64,000 nt of DNA from Paenibacillus sp. JZ16 (GCF_015326965.1 NZ_CP017659.1:3582501-3646500), one strand, 5' to 3'; positions 8,874-18,071 are shown, counted from the stretch's first letter. The notes: generated from the sequence alone by a model not told the origin. A program made the numbers and translations.

Positions 8874-10523
8874 TTAGTCTGTTGTTGCCACCGATACCTC
8901 TTTAGCTCTAGTACCTGCGCCGGCACTCTTCCCTTCCGAGTCGTCGGATTTGGGAGCGGATGCCTGATTCGTCGTTCGCAGCGGAATCTCCTTTAAGAAG
9001 AACACAAGCAGCAGCGCGACTACGAGGACTAACGTACCTGTGAGGAACACCATGGACAATGTATTTCCAAGTGCATCGCGGATACTGTCGATCATTTGCG
9101 CGAACAAAGACTGTACATCGGCAGGAAGACTTGCCTGCGTTTGTTCGATCAGCGGTTTATTCATCAGTGTCTGCGGATTAGCGAAGGACAACATCTGCTG
9201 TGCCAGCTGTGGATCCACCGTGCTAAAATCCGGTGCATTCGTCGACTGAAGTGCTTCCTTCAAATTCTTCGTCAGATTATTCGACATAACCGTTCCCATA
9301 ACCGCGATCCCGATTGTGCCGCCGAGATTACGGAACAACTGGGATGATGCCGTTGCTACACCGAGTTCATTGTGGGGTACCGCATTCTGCGTAGCCAGCG
9401 AGAATACCGGCATACCCAAACCAAGACCGATACCAAAAATAATGGTACTAACTACCGTAAGCCAAATGTTGTCCATGAACACCATAATGCCCATACCGAC
9501 CATCATAATGGGAACTCCAAGAAGTGCGTACCGTTTGTACTTACCGCTTTTAGCGATGAGTTGACCTGCTATAGCACTCGTACCCATCATGAAAATCGAC
9601 ATCGGGATGGTTACATAACCGGCATAGGTTGGTGAGATGCCAAGCACACCTTGAACATAGAAGGAAATATAAATCATGGCACCCATCAGACCAAAGTTCA
9701 TAAAAAATCCAATCAGATTAGAAACCGTAACGACACTATTTTTGAACAAACTAAGTGGCAATACCGGCTCCTTCGCCTTCATCTCTACCAAGATAAAGAT
9801 AAAAGCCGATACGACTGAAGCTGCGATGAGACCAATAATCTGCGGTGATCCCCAAGCATATTCCGTACCAGCCCAAGAAAAGGCCAGCAGTAAAGGAACG
9901 ATGGACGTTGTAAGGAATAAGGAACCCAAATAGTCAATGGACTGGCCAGGCTTGCGTTCAACCTTCGGAAACAACGTCCAAATCATGATAAAGGCTACTA
10001 CACCCAGCGGCAGGAAGATCCAGAATAACCAACGCCATTCGATGTTATCGACCAGATATCCGCCAAGCGTAGGGCCAAGTACACTGGAAAAACCGAATAC
10101 CGCGGTCATCAGACCCATCCATTTGCCACGTTCGCGCGGTGGAAATAAGTCCCCGACCGACATAAATGCGGTTGATTGAATAATACCGGCACCTATACCT
10201 TGAATACCGCGATAAATAATGAATTGATACACGTCTGTTGATGTACCCGTCAGGAAAGCCCCTAACATAAAAAATAATATACCTATCAAAATAAACGGCT
10301 TACGCCCGAACATGTCGGACAGCTTACCTACCAATATCGTTGCGATCGTTGATGTTAACAAATAAATATTGATGGTCCATGTATAATAATCCATGCCATC
10401 AAGAATGGCGATAATCCGCGGCATTGCGGTGCTCGTTATCGTCTGGTTAATGGCTGCGAAGAACATCGCAGCCATGATCGCAATCATAATTGAAACTTTA
10501 CGTTTAAGCGTTAAATGCTCCAT
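8874..10523 (-). CDS. DHA2-family multidrug efflux MFS transporter
   Basis: A 549-residue major facilitator protein with about 14 hydrophobic segments, the layout of the DHA2 (EmrB/QacA) drug:proton antiporters. Visible family features are GKLSDMFGRKPFI (motif A, near residue 62-74), the antiporter-type GFSSVLGPTLGG (motif C, near 148) and EWRWLFWIFLPLG just after it. A long extracytoplasmic loop (about residues 420-475) and a Ser/Lys-rich cytoplasmic tail complete it. The substrate cannot be told from sequence. The marR gene lies 9 bases upstream, so the pump is probably the target of that repressor. This pair is not part of the conserved gene order around it. Confidence 0.92.
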   Translation of the reverse strand: MEHLTLKRKVSIMIAIMAAMFFAAINQTITSTAMPRIIAILDGMDYYTWTINIYLLTSTIATILVGKLSDMFGRKPFILIGILFFMLGAFLTGTSTDVYQFIIYRGIQGIGAGIIQSTAFMSVGDLFPPRERGKWMGLMTAVFGFSSVLGPTLGGYLVDNIEWRWLFWIFLPLGVVAFIMIWTLFPKVERKPGQSIDYLGSLFLTTSIVPLLLAFSWAGTEYAWGSPQIIGLIAASVVSAFIFILVEMKAKEPVLPLSLFKNSVVTVSNLIGFFMNFGLMGAMIYISFYVQGVLGISPTYAGYVTIPMSIFMMGTSAIAGQLIAKSGKYKRYALLGVPIMMVGMGIMVFMDNIWLTVVSTIIFGIGLGLGMPVFSLATQNAVPHNELGVATASSQLFRNLGGTIGIAVMGTVMSNNLTKNLKEALQSTNAPDFSTVDPQLAQQMLSFANPQTLMNKPLIEQTQASLPADVQSLFAQMIDSIRDALGNTLSMVFLTGTLVLVVALLLVFFLKEIPLRTTNQASAPKSDDSEGKSAGAGTRAKEVSVATTD

Positions 10524-10532
10524 GCTCCACCT

Positions 10533-10985
10533 CTACCCGTTGTTGTGATTGTCTTTATCTATGTTTGACAGCATCAAGGAGAAGATTCTTCTCAAATGCT
10601 GAATGTCTTCCTCAGAGAGAAAATTGAAAAACCCCTGAATCATTTCCTTCTGATCCTTCTTCACTTTCCTAATTACATCTAGACCCGGTTCCAAGAGTGT
10701 GATGTTGACAACTCTCCGGTCATCCTCTGCACGCTCTTTTTGCAAGTATCCTTCCGCAACCAATTTATCCGTTAGGCCGGTTATAGCCGGCGGTGTTAAA
10801 GACAAAGCTTCGGCAAGCTCCGATACCTTCAGTGGCCCTCGCAGCTTTAATACATACAGCACCTGAAATTGTGGAAAGCTTAAGTTGTACTTCCCGGCGC
10901 TCGACTTGTTCCATTCCTGATGAATGTTCTTCAGCAGTGCCCGGAACATCGACGACACCTTGAAAATCTCTTCATTGCGATCCAA
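10533..10985 (-). CDS. MarR-family transcriptional regulator
   Basis: A 150-residue winged-helix protein of the MarR family. The core LKVSELAEALSLTPPAITGLTDKLVAEGYLQ (helix-turn-helix, about 56-86) is followed by the wing ERAEDDRRVVNITL. It starts at a TTG with GGGGGG 6 bases before it. Local pairing with the efflux gene suggests it is a ligand-released repressor of its own operon. The upstream DNA has an A/T-rich 24-bp palindrome that suits a MarR dimer. Confidence 0.92.
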   Translation of the reverse strand: MDRNEEIFKVSSMFRALLKNIHQEWNKSSAGKYNLSFPQFQVLYVLKLRGPLKVSELAEALSLTPPAITGLTDKLVAEGYLQKERAEDDRRVVNITLLEPGLDVIRKVKKDQKEMIQGFFNFLSEEDIQHLRRIFSLMLSNIDKDNHNNG

Positions 10986-11041
10986 CCATATCCCCCCTTC
11001 TCTGGTCCGAAAATTACTTATTTAATTAATGATTAAATATT

Positions 11042-11065
11042 AATTATTTAAGTACTTAATTAATT
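11042..11065. promoter_or_regulatory. A/T-rich palindrome, candidate MarR operator
   Basis: A 24-bp palindrome centred on TTAAGTACTTAA (11048-11059) has 11 of 12 base pairs symmetric. It lies 57 bases upstream of the marR start. MarR dimers bind such A/T-rich dyads over their own promoters. Further TTAAT/ATTAA repeats fill 11018-11045. Confidence 0.55.
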
Positions 11066-11151
11066 CGCAATTAATAATATATCTCTATTTACATATCAAG
11101 TCAAGTGGTTAACGATGTAAGATCATCCCTATCTACATCCATCTATTCGCA

Positions 11152-11240
11152 GGTTGTGCACATCATGTGAACAACCGGTTCTAGATTTGGCCAACGAAAT
11201 CGGAGTGAATTGTCCATCCTGTGAATATCTTTGTGGACAA
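11152..11240. repeat. 25-bp palindrome and DnaA-box-like 9-mers
   Basis: GGTTGT-g-CACAT-c-ATGTG-a-ACAACC (11152-11176) is symmetric at 11 of 12 pairs. A second inverted repeat, TTGTCCA/TGGACAA, spans 11210-11240. Three 9-mers fit TTGTNCACA: 11154-11162 (plus), 11166-11174 (minus) and 11232-11240 (minus), each one base from the DnaA-box pattern TTATNCACA. Function unknown; the region lies between marR and the rpsI terminator. Confidence 0.6.
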
Positions 11241-11255
11241 CCGCTTTCTCTAAAC

Positions 11256-11290
11256 ATAAAAAAGCCCTTGACCATAATGGCCAAGGGCTT
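11256..11290 (-). terminator. terminator downstream of rpsI
   Basis: Minus strand AAGCCCTTG, interior CC/GG pairs and loop, CAAGGGCTT then TTTTTAT. It ends the rplM-rpsI transcript. Confidence 0.9.
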
Positions 11291-11305
11291 GGTAAGTCGC
11301 AAATA

Positions 11306-11698
11306 TTAACGTTTGGAGAACTGAGGCGCGCGACGAGCTGCTTTAAGACCGTATTTCTTACGCTCTTTCATACGAGGGTCGCGAGTCAGGAATCCAGCTC
11401 TTTTCAGAGAAGGACGGAATTCTGGATCTGCTTTCAGAAGAGCACGGGAGATACCGTGACGGATTGCTCCAGCTTGACCGGAGATGCCGCCACCGTGAGC
11501 GATGACAAGCACGTCATATTTGCCCAGTGTTTCTGTCAGATTCAAAGGTTGTTTAACGATCAGCTTGAGTGTTTCCAAACCGAAGTATTCATTAATATCA
11601 CGTTTATTGATGACAATGCGTCCTTCACCCGGTACGAGGCGTACACGTGCTACCGAGTGTTTACGACGACCTGTCCCATAGTATTGTACTTGTGCCAT
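11306..11698 (-). CDS. rpsI: 30S ribosomal protein S9 (uS9)
   Basis: A 130-residue protein, the usual family length, starting [19 protein letters not shown] after MA. The conserved C-terminal tail ending APQFSKR reaches the P-site tRNA in the ribosome. It follows rplM by 20 bases with a GGAGG ribosome site, the same pair as in most bacteria, and a terminator lies 16 bases after its stop. Confidence 0.97.
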   Translation of the reverse strand: MAQVQYYGTGRRKHSVARVRLVPGEGRIVINKRDINEYFGLETLKLIVKQPLNLTETLGKYDVLVIAHGGGISGQAGAIRHGISRALLKADPEFRPSLKRAGFLTRDPRMKERKKYGLKAARRAPQFSKR

Positions 11699-11718
11699 GA
11701 AACTGTCCTCCTTTATAA

Positions 11719-12156
11719 TTAACCGCGAAGTTCGTAAGCTTCTGGTTTTTGTGCTTCATGTGGATGTGCTGTGCCTGCATATGCTTTCAGTCTCAGCTTC
11801 ATTTTCTCGCCCATGCGAGTTTTAGGAAGCATGCCGTGAACCGCGCTTTCGATTACACGCTCTGGGTATTTCGCAATCAGGTCTTGAGCTGTAGTTACTT
11901 TCAATCCACCTGGATGCAGGGAGTGACGATAGTATTTTTTGTTCTCCATCTTTTTGCCAGTGAGGTGGATTTTCTCGGCGTTGATAACAACCACGAAATC
12001 CCCTGTGTCAACATGTGGAGTGAATTGAGGCTTATGTTTGCCGCGGATCAGAGCCGCAACTTCACTTGCCAAACGGCCAAGCGTCTTGCCTTCGGCATCA
12101 ACGATGTACCATTTGCGCTCAACTTCATTTGGCTTCGCCATATAGGTGGTACGCAT
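11719..12156 (-). CDS. rplM: 50S ribosomal protein L13 (uL13)
   Basis: A 145-residue protein with the diagnostic [16 protein letters not shown] near the N-terminus and the C-terminal [15 protein letters not shown]. The MRTTYMAKP start matches B. subtilis L13 (MRTTPMA), so the first ATG is kept although a second lies five codons later. It heads the rplM-rpsI unit and has its own promoter and a structured leader rather than depending on truA read-through. Confidence 0.97.
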   Translation of the reverse strand: MRTTYMAKPNEVERKWYIVDAEGKTLGRLASEVAALIRGKHKPQFTPHVDTGDFVVVINAEKIHLTGKKMENKKYYRHSLHPGGLKVTTAQDLIAKYPERVIESAVHGMLPKTRMGEKMKLRLKAYAGTAHPHEAQKPEAYELRG

Positions 12157-12259
12157 GTATAGTTCCTCCTTGTATTCGTCCGAAAATCATCATTAATTTT
12201 CATTATTTATCTTCATTCATGTTTAAAGCATTGTCATGGTGTTGCAGTCTTGCATTCGG

Positions 12260-12301
12260 CATTTTCTTAACCGGGGCTGTGGGAGAGCCGTTAAGAAAAC
12301 A
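12260..12301 (-). ncRNA. L13-type ribosomal protein leader
   Basis: The rplM 5' leader holds a 10-bp stem TTTTCTTAAC (12290-12299, read on the minus strand) pairing with GTTAAGAAAA (12262-12271), with an inner GGCT/AGCC hairpin. It begins directly after the promoter and lies about 100 bases before rplM. Bacillota have a known L13 leader at this place; assignment is by position and shape only. Confidence 0.6.
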
Positions 12302-12309
12302 CAACTTAT

Positions 12310-12338
12310 ATAATACAGGATTACGCCCACTTCCGCAA
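12310..12338 (-). promoter_or_regulatory. promoter of rplM-rpsI
   Basis: Minus strand TTGCGG (12333-12338), 17 bases, TATTAT (12310-12315), leading straight into the L13-type leader. Between it and truA (12340-12464) I see only a weak ATCACAT/ATGTGAT inverted repeat with a large loop. Confidence 0.7.
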
Positions 12339-12464
12339 GTGTTTTTTGGTTTTCCACCTTACACCATGCGTGTAATTCAAACAAGTCGCCCATCACATCC
12401 AGAAGTGATTTCTTCTTCTTTATGTGATCGCCTTATCCGTGGTCTGATATCGACGGGCATTGGG

Positions 12465-13247
12465 TTAGTCCTTTCCGGCGATATCATACTCCACTTCCCA
12501 TAACATCAGGCCCTTGCCCATGGCTGTCGGGCCGGCTGCTGCCCGGTTTTTGGCTTCCAGTATGACCAACATGTCATCCGGATGGCGCTTGCCTTCTCCT
12601 ACCTCAATCAACGTCCCCATAATGATCCGAACCATATGCTGCAGAAACCCGTTCCCGGATACGTACGTATGAATGACTCCTTGATCTCTCGTGCCGGGAC
12701 GGCACATAGACGTATCCTTCTCGATCCAGGCATCAAAAATAGTACGAACGTGAGACGGCTTCGTTGACTTCCGTGACGCAAACGTTGTATAGTCATGCGT
12801 TCCGATCAGATGAGAAAGTCCCTGCTCCATGGCTGCGATATCCAGTTTCCCATGATGATGGATCTGGTACCGCCGATTGAATAGATCCGGATATTGGTTA
12901 GCATTGATGGTAAAACGATAGGTTTTGCGTTTCGCTGCGTGCCGGGAATGGAATTCCATGGGTACCTCCATCGCATCCGAAACCACGATATCTTCCGGCA
13001 GCCAGGTGTTTAATGCCATACACCAACGCTCAACGGGAATTGGAGAAGCTGTGTAGAAATTGAATACTTGGGCACGAGCATGCACCCCAGCATCTGTCCG
13101 GCCTGAAGCCGTAATCTTGAGCTGTTCACCAGACAAACGGCGGATCGCTTCCTCCAAATAGTCCTGAATCGTGTGGCCACCGGGCTGGGTCTGAAAGCCG
13201 TTATAATCGGTACCATCGTAACTGACCTTCATCAGAAGATTACGCAT
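12465..13247 (-). CDS. truA: tRNA pseudouridine(38-40) synthase TruA
   Basis: A 260-residue tRNA-modifying enzyme that isomerises uridines 38-40 of the anticodon arm. The catalytic Asp is D52 in ITASGRTDAGVHA. Other family stretches are YDGTDYNGFQTQ near the N-terminus and NGFLQHMVRIIMGTL near residue 200. It lies between the ribosomal superoperon and rplM-rpsI as in other Bacilli, but 312 bases separate it from rplQ and the ecfA1-ecfA2-ecfT genes found there in B. subtilis are absent. Confidence 0.95.
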   Translation of the reverse strand: MRNLLMKVSYDGTDYNGFQTQPGGHTIQDYLEEAIRRLSGEQLKITASGRTDAGVHARAQVFNFYTASPIPVERWCMALNTWLPEDIVVSDAMEVPMEFHSRHAAKRKTYRFTINANQYPDLFNRRYQIHHHGKLDIAAMEQGLSHLIGTHDYTTFASRKSTKPSHVRTIFDAWIEKDTSMCRPGTRDQGVIHTYVSGNGFLQHMVRIIMGTLIEVGEGKRHPDDMLVILEAKNRAAAGPTAMGKGLMLWEVEYDIAGKD

Positions 13248-13287
13248 TGCTGACCTCCTGAGTATAGCGGAAGTTTCTTTCGCTTAT

Positions 13288-13324
13288 AGAATGTCATCAG
13301 CTTCGCTGATAACTTATACATTCT
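13288..13324. repeat. nested inverted repeat upstream of truA
   Basis: AGAATGT (13288-13294) pairs with ACATTCT (13318-13324), and inside it ATCAGC (13296-13301) pairs with GCTGAT (13305-13310) around a TTC loop. The two nested stems form an irregular hairpin about 40 bases before truA. It has no T run and is unlikely to be a terminator. Confidence 0.65.
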
Positions 13325-13332
13325 ACATCCAT

Positions 13333-13360
13333 CAAAAAAAGAGCCCCATAGGAGCTCCTT
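13333..13360 (-). terminator. terminator of the rplQ end of the ribosomal superoperon
   Basis: Minus strand GAGCTCC, TAT loop, GGGGCTC followed by TTTTTTT. It lies 200 bases after rplQ and 85 bases before truA, so truA probably has a separate start of transcription or depends on read-through. Confidence 0.8.
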
Positions 13361-13380
13361 TTCATCATGTTAAGCCGAAC

Positions 13381-13464
13381 CCTTCGAGTCAGCCACATGA
13401 CTAGAAGGTCCCCGTTATTGTTGCCCATGGAGTAGTCGAGACGAGTCGAACCAGATGATCGACT
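13381..13464. other. rplQ-truA spacer hairpins
   Basis: The 13361-13559 spacer holds no gene. It has one strong hairpin, CCTTC-g-AGTCA / TGACT-a-GAAGG (13381-13408), and a weaker AGTCGA/TCGACT (13444-13464). They fall in the rplQ 3' untranslated region upstream of the terminator. Function unknown. Confidence 0.5.
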
Positions 13465-13559
13465 ATATCTCGCACCACTTCCCGTTCATGGCTCCAAGAA
13501 TAAACATCTACAGAGCCGGGCATACATAACTACAGTCACTTCAATGGAACAAAGCTATA

Positions 13560-13925
13560 TTACGCGCGATCTACCAGTTCCAAGTAAACCATTGGAGCTG
13601 CGTCACCACGACGAGGTCCCAGTTTCAGGATACGAGTGTATCCGCCTGGACGCTCTACGTAGCGAGGAGCGATTTCGGAGAACAATTTTTGGATTGCATC
13701 TTGTTCACCGTCTACTGTTTCACGACGCACGAATGCAGCTACTTGACGACGAGCGTGAAGATCACCTTTTTTTGCTTTTGTGATCAACTTCTCAGCGATC
13801 GAACGAACTTCTTTCGCTTTGGCTTCAGTCGTTTGAATGCGCTCATATAAGAAAAGGTCGGTTACCAGGTCACGGAACAACGCTTTACGCGCACTGGAAT
13901 CGCGGCCCAACTTTTGGTATGCCAT
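13560..13925 (-). CDS. rplQ: 50S ribosomal protein L17 (bL17)
   Basis: A 121-residue protein starting [20 protein letters not shown], the conserved L17 opening, with the C-terminal [25 protein letters not shown]. Length matches the family. It follows rpoA by 39 bases and is the last gene of the large ribosomal superoperon. Confidence 0.97.
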   Translation of the reverse strand: MAYQKLGRDSSARKALFRDLVTDLFLYERIQTTEAKAKEVRSIAEKLITKAKKGDLHARRQVAAFVRRETVDGEQDAIQKLFSEIAPRYVERPGGYTRILKLGPRRGDAAPMVYLELVDRA

Positions 13926-13964
13926 GTGTTTTTCCCTCCTTTGCTAAGCTAAGCCGAATCTATG

Positions 13965-14909
13965 CTATTCTTCCGTACGAAGTCCCAGGCCCAACTCCTC
14001 AAGCTTCTCTTGTACTTCCTCCAAGGATTTGCGTCCGAGGTTCCGGACTTTCATCATATCCTCTTCGGTTTTCGTGGTCAGCTCTTGTACCGTATTAATG
14101 CCGGCACGTTTCAAGCAGTTGTAGGAACGAACGGAAAGATCCAGCTCTTCGATCGTCATTTCAAGCACTTTTTCTTTCTTGTCTTCTTCTTTCTCAACCA
14201 TGATCTCAGCATCCTTCGCTTCGTCGGTCAGACCTACGAAGAGGAACAGATGCTCAGTCAAGATTTTCGCGCCGAGACTAACAGCTTCTTCCGGGCGGAT
14301 GCTGCCATCCGTCCAAATTTCAAGCGTCAGTTTATCGTAGTTGGTTACTTGACCAACACGCGTATTTTCCACACCGTAGTTAACACGGCTAATCGGAGTA
14401 TAGATCGAATCGACGGGAATGACGCCGATAGGCTGGTCATCGCGTTTGTTCCGATCCGCCTGGACATAGCCACGACCGCGACTGGCAAAAATACGCATAT
14501 GAAGTCTTGCACCAGGGCCGAGCGTTGCAATATGAAGATCTGGGTTCAGAATCTCCACATCACTATCCGCACGGATGTCACCAGCAGTAACAACCCCTTC
14601 ACCCTCCGCATCAATCTCGAACACTTTCTCTTCATCGGAATGAATTTTCAGAGACAAAGCTTTCAGGTTCAGGATGACCTCGGTCACGTCTTCCATGACA
14701 CCCGGAATCGTGGAAAATTCATGCAGCACGCCATCGATTTGAATCGATGTGACTGCAGCTCCCGGTAGTGAGGATAACAAGATGCGGCGAAGCGAGTTCC
14801 CCAGCGTCGTGCCATACCCTCTCTCCAGAGGCTCAACTACGAATTTCCCATAGGTTCCATCTTCATTGACATCAACGGTCTCAATTTTCGGCTTTTCGAT
14901 TTCAATCAC
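13965..14909 (-). CDS. rpoA: DNA-directed RNA polymerase subunit alpha
   Basis: A 314-residue alpha subunit. The N-terminal assembly domain (about 1-228) includes [23 protein letters not shown], and the C-terminal domain (about 245-314) has the helix-hairpin-helix type sequence [22 protein letters not shown] that contacts UP elements and activators. An acidic/Lys-rich linker ([12 protein letters not shown]) joins them. The gene lies between rpsK and rplQ as in all Bacilli. Confidence 0.98.
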   Translation of the reverse strand: MIEIEKPKIETVDVNEDGTYGKFVVEPLERGYGTTLGNSLRRILLSSLPGAAVTSIQIDGVLHEFSTIPGVMEDVTEVILNLKALSLKIHSDEEKVFEIDAEGEGVVTAGDIRADSDVEILNPDLHIATLGPGARLHMRIFASRGRGYVQADRNKRDDQPIGVIPVDSIYTPISRVNYGVENTRVGQVTNYDKLTLEIWTDGSIRPEEAVSLGAKILTEHLFLFVGLTDEAKDAEIMVEKEEDKKEKVLEMTIEELDLSVRSYNCLKRAGINTVQELTTKTEEDMMKVRNLGRKSLEEVQEKLEELGLGLRTEE

Positions 14910-15043
14910 GCAAGTACCCCTCCTTCAAACGTCGCTCCTATATGAAACTGTCATCTTATCCAGTAATCCATGTAGTAGTATGCCTAAACAACCATTATTA
15001 GCAGATTGCAACGGATTTATACCACATTAACAGGATGACTTCA

Positions 15044-15439
15044 TTATACGCGACGACGTTTTGGTGGGCGGCATCCGTTATGTGGAATTGGTGTAACGTC
15101 TTTGATCAGGTTGACTTCGAGACCTGCTGCTTGCAGAGAACGAATTGCTGCTTCACGACCAGCACCAGGACCTTTAACCATTACTTCCACCGCTTTCATA
15201 CCGTGTTCCATAGCCGCTTTGGCAGCTGTTTCAGCAGCCATTTGCGCAGCGAACGGGGTCGACTTACGGGAACCTTTAAATCCAAGGCCGCCGGAGCTTG
15301 CCCAAGAAATCGCGTTTCCGTGAGGATCCGTAATCGTTACGATTGTATTGTTGAATGTGGAGCGGATATGAGCCACGCCACTTTCAATATTTTTGCGGTC
15401 ACGACGTTTAGTACGTACGACTTTTTTTGGTTTAGCCAT
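15044..15439 (-). CDS. rpsK: 30S ribosomal protein S11 (uS11)
   Basis: A 131-residue protein with basic N-terminus ([15 protein letters not shown]) and the conserved [12 protein letters not shown] and [12 protein letters not shown] segments; the latter is the universal C-terminus. It sits 19 bases after rpsM. The 134-base gap before rpoA (14910-15043) shows no clear promoter or terminator. Confidence 0.97.
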   Translation of the reverse strand: MAKPKKVVRTKRRDRKNIESGVAHIRSTFNNTIVTITDPHGNAISWASSGGLGFKGSRKSTPFAAQMAAETAAKAAMEHGMKAVEVMVKGPGAGREAAIRSLQAAGLEVNLIKDVTPIPHNGCRPPKRRRV

Positions 15440-15458
15440 TGTCTATTATCCCCCTTTC

Positions 15459-15827
15459 TTATTTCTTCTTGTTCGCTACGGTACGACGAGGACCTTTACG
15501 TGTACGAGCATTCGTTTTAGTACGTTGACCACGAACAGGCAATCCACGACGGTGACGAATACCGCGGTAGCAGCCGATCTCCGTGAGACGTTTAATATTT
15601 AAGGAAATTTCACGACGCAGGTCACCTTCTACCTTAACCATACCATCGATCGTTTCGCGCAATTTGCTGACTTCATCTTCTGTCAAATCACGGACACGAG
15701 TGTCTGCATTGATTCCAGTTTCTTTCAGTACTTTCTGGGAAGTCGTTTTACCGATTCCGAAAATGTAAGTCAAGGCGATCTCAACGCGTTTGTCACGTGG
15801 CAAATCCACACCAGCTATACGAGCCAT
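15459..15827 (-). CDS. rpsM: 30S ribosomal protein S13 (uS13)
   Basis: A 122-residue protein starting [21 protein letters not shown], with the helix-two-turn-helix region and the basic tail [17 protein letters not shown]13 bridges the small-subunit head to the large subunit. It follows rpmJ by 20 bases. Confidence 0.97.
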   Translation of the reverse strand: MARIAGVDLPRDKRVEIALTYIFGIGKTTSQKVLKETGINADTRVRDLTEDEVSKLRETIDGMVKVEGDLRREISLNIKRLTEIGCYRGIRHRRGLPVRGQRTKTNARTRKGPRRTVANKKK

Positions 15828-15847
15828 TTTACGCTACACCCCCTTCT

Positions 15848-16051
<204 letters not shown>

Positions 16052-16092
16052 CGCTTCGCAGCTTTCCTTAATTCCCCAGGGGAACCTTGAAT

Positions 16093-16308
16093 CTATTTAC
16101 GGTACGTGATACGACCTTTGGTTAAATCATACGGCGAGAGTTGAACAACCACTTTGTCTCCTGTAAGGATACGGATAAAGTGCATCCGCAGCTTTCCGGA
16201 AACATGAGCGAGAATTTGATGACCATTCTCCAGCTCGACTTTAAAGGTAGCATTCGGCAACGGCTCAATGACCGTTCCTTCGACTTCAATGACATCTTCT
16301 TTAGCCAC
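16093..16308 (-). CDS. infA: translation initiation factor IF-1
   Basis: A 71-residue S1/OB-fold protein: [21 protein letters not shown] at the start and [33 protein letters not shown] at the end. Exactly the usual length. It binds the 30S A site during initiation. Only 2 bases separate it from the KOW gene, so the two are translationally close. Confidence 0.98.
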   Translation of the reverse strand: MAKEDVIEVEGTVIEPLPNATFKVELENGHQILAHVSGKLRMHFIRILTGDKVVVQLSPYDLTKGRITYRK

Positions 16309-16310
16309 AG

Positions 16311-16616
16311 TTAGTCTCCTTTCTGATCTGCCTTGGATTTATCGGATACAAACCGGTCCAGTGCGAAACGCAGTTTACCGTTTGTAACCCGACCGCTTTC
16401 TTGCAAACTGTTTACCACTTCACTGCTAATGTAGGATTGAGGTTCAAGATGAAGAACATTCTTCTTCTTGGCCCCGTCAAACTTGCGTTTGTCCCCATCC
16501 GCGATCCACACGAACCTGCTGTCCTCAATCGAAACGATAACGGCATACTGTCCGGCATCTCTGCCTTTTAGTATCTTAACAATCTGACCGGGCTGAAGCG
16601 TGATTTCATTATTCAT
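16311..16616 (-). CDS. KOW-domain RNA-binding protein (L14e-like)
   Basis: A 101-residue protein with an N-terminal KOW motif: [22 protein letters not shown] (about 6-27), followed by the [21 protein letters not shown] stretch seen in L14e/L27e-type proteins. B. subtilis has a similar small gene (ybzG) between map and infA. It is probably an RNA- or ribosome-associated protein, but the precise role is not known. It is 9 bases after map. Confidence 0.85.
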   Translation of the reverse strand: MNNEITLQPGQIVKILKGRDAGQYAVIVSIEDSRFVWIADGDKRKFDGAKKKNVLHLEPQSYISSEVVNSLQESGRVTNGKLRFALDRFVSDKSKADQKGD

Positions 16617-16625
16617 GTTATCACC

Positions 16626-17378
16626 CTATTCCGGCAGCTTCGTCAAAATTTCCATGCCATCCGGCGTGACTGCTACCGTATGCTCGAAGTGAGCACATAG
16701 TGAGCCGTCTACCGTTACAACCGTCCAGTTGTCTTCCAGCGTCTTGACGTTCCGCTTACCCGCATTGACCATCGGCTCAATCGCGAGCACCATGCCCGGT
16801 TTGAGTCTTGGTCCGCGGTCAGGGATGCCATAGTTCGGAATTTGCGGATCCTCATGCAGATCGGTACCCACACCATGACCAACGTATTCCCGGACGACAG
16901 AGAAACCTGCATCCTCGATATGACGCTGTATGGCATGAGAGATTGTAAACAAGCGGACATCGGGTTTGATTAGCGCAAGTCCAGCATAGAGCGATCCTTC
17001 CGTTACGTCCAGCAGACGCTGGGCCTCTTCGGAAATCTCTCCTACAGCGTAGGTCCATGCCGAGTCACCATGGTAACCCTGGTACTGTGCACCGATATCA
17101 AACGTAACGATATCGCCCTCGATTAATTTGCGTTTGCCTGGAAATCCATGCACCAATTCTTCGTTGACTGATGCGCAAATGCTGGAAGGAAATCCGTTGT
17201 AGCCTTTAAAAGATGGCACAGCGCCTTGGCTTCGAATGAACTTGTCGGCCATAAGGTCAAGTTCCCCGGTCGTAATGCCCGGTTCTACATGAGCGGCAAG
17301 GAGTTTGTGGCATTCCGCCACGATCCTTCCTGCTTCTCTCATCAAGCTCAGTTCCGTTTCGGATTTACAAATGATCAT
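16626..17378 (-). CDS. map: type I methionine aminopeptidase
   Basis: A 250-residue enzyme removing N-terminal Met from new proteins. The five metal ligands are D94, D105, H168, E201 and E232, and the substrate-facing His is in the [10 protein letters not shown] segment. The type I pita-bread fold is complete with no N-terminal extension. It starts 5 bases after the adk stop and is followed closely by the KOW gene, so adk-map-KOW-infA is one transcription unit. Confidence 0.97.
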   Translation of the reverse strand: MIICKSETELSLMREAGRIVAECHKLLAAHVEPGITTGELDLMADKFIRSQGAVPSFKGYNGFPSSICASVNEELVHGFPGKRKLIEGDIVTFDIGAQYQGYHGDSAWTYAVGEISEEAQRLLDVTEGSLYAGLALIKPDVRLFTISHAIQRHIEDAGFSVVREYVGHGVGTDLHEDPQIPNYGIPDRGPRLKPGMVLAIEPMVNAGKRNVKTLEDNWTVVTVDGSLCAHFEHTVAVTPDGMEILTKLPE

Positions 17379-17383
17379 TATAC

Positions 17384-18028
17384 TTAACCTCTCAGTATAG
17401 ACGCAATTTGTGTTGAAACCGCGTCGATTTCCTGATCACCATCGATTTGACGCAAAAGACCTTTGTTCTCATAAAACGTGAGGAGTGGTGCTGTTTTGTT
17501 GATATATTCGTCTAAACGAATGCCGACGCTCTCTTCGTTATCATCGGAGCGCTGGTACAATTCGCCGCCGCATTTATCACAAATGCCTTCCTGTTTAGGA
17601 GGATTAAAGATCACATGATAAGTCGAACCACAGTTTTTGCAAATCCGGCGGCCGGTAAGGCGAGCCAGAAGCTTTTCCCGATCAACTTTCAGGTTGATGA
17701 CGTGATCGAGACCAGTATTCAAGCGGGCGAGAATGTCATCCAGCGCTTCCGCTTGCGAAAGGGTTCTTGGAAAACCGTCCAATAAAAAACCTTTTTCGCA
17801 ATCGGACTGCTGCAGACGCTCTTCCACAATACCAATCGTTACGTCATCCGGTACCAGCAGACCCTGATCCATGAATTCCTTCGCTTTAATCCCGATGGGA
17901 GTTCCTTGTTTGATCGCGAGACGAAATGCATCGCCTGTTGAAATATGAGGAATACCGAATTCATTCACGATGTTTTCTGCTTGCGTCCCTTTTCCTGCCC
18001 CAGGAGGACCCATGAATAAGATGTTCAC
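17384..18028 (-). CDS. adk: adenylate kinase
   Basis: A 214-residue kinase balancing ATP + AMP with 2 ADP. The P-loop is GPPGAGKGT (7-15), the NMP-binding region has GIPHISTGD, and the long LID carries a Cys4 zinc site (C130, C133, C150, C153), the usual form in Gram-positive bacteria. It follows secY by 89 bases, a spacer with a hairpin (see below). Confidence 0.98.
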   Translation of the reverse strand: MNILFMGPPGAGKGTQAENIVNEFGIPHISTGDAFRLAIKQGTPIGIKAKEFMDQGLLVPDDVTIGIVEERLQQSDCEKGFLLDGFPRTLSQAEALDDILARLNTGLDHVINLKVDREKLLARLTGRRICKNCGSTYHVIFNPPKQEGICDKCGGELYQRSDDNEESVGIRLDEYINKTAPLLTFYENKGLLRQIDGDQEIDAVSTQIASILRG

Positions 18029-18071
18029 CTTACGTCACTCCCTCCCCTTGATTGACTAGCAAGAACAACAC

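Noticed and set aside
12066-12503. 145-codon plus-strand frame across the rplM leader
   Set aside because: Overlaps rplM, its promoter, the L13-type leader and truA; no ribosome site.
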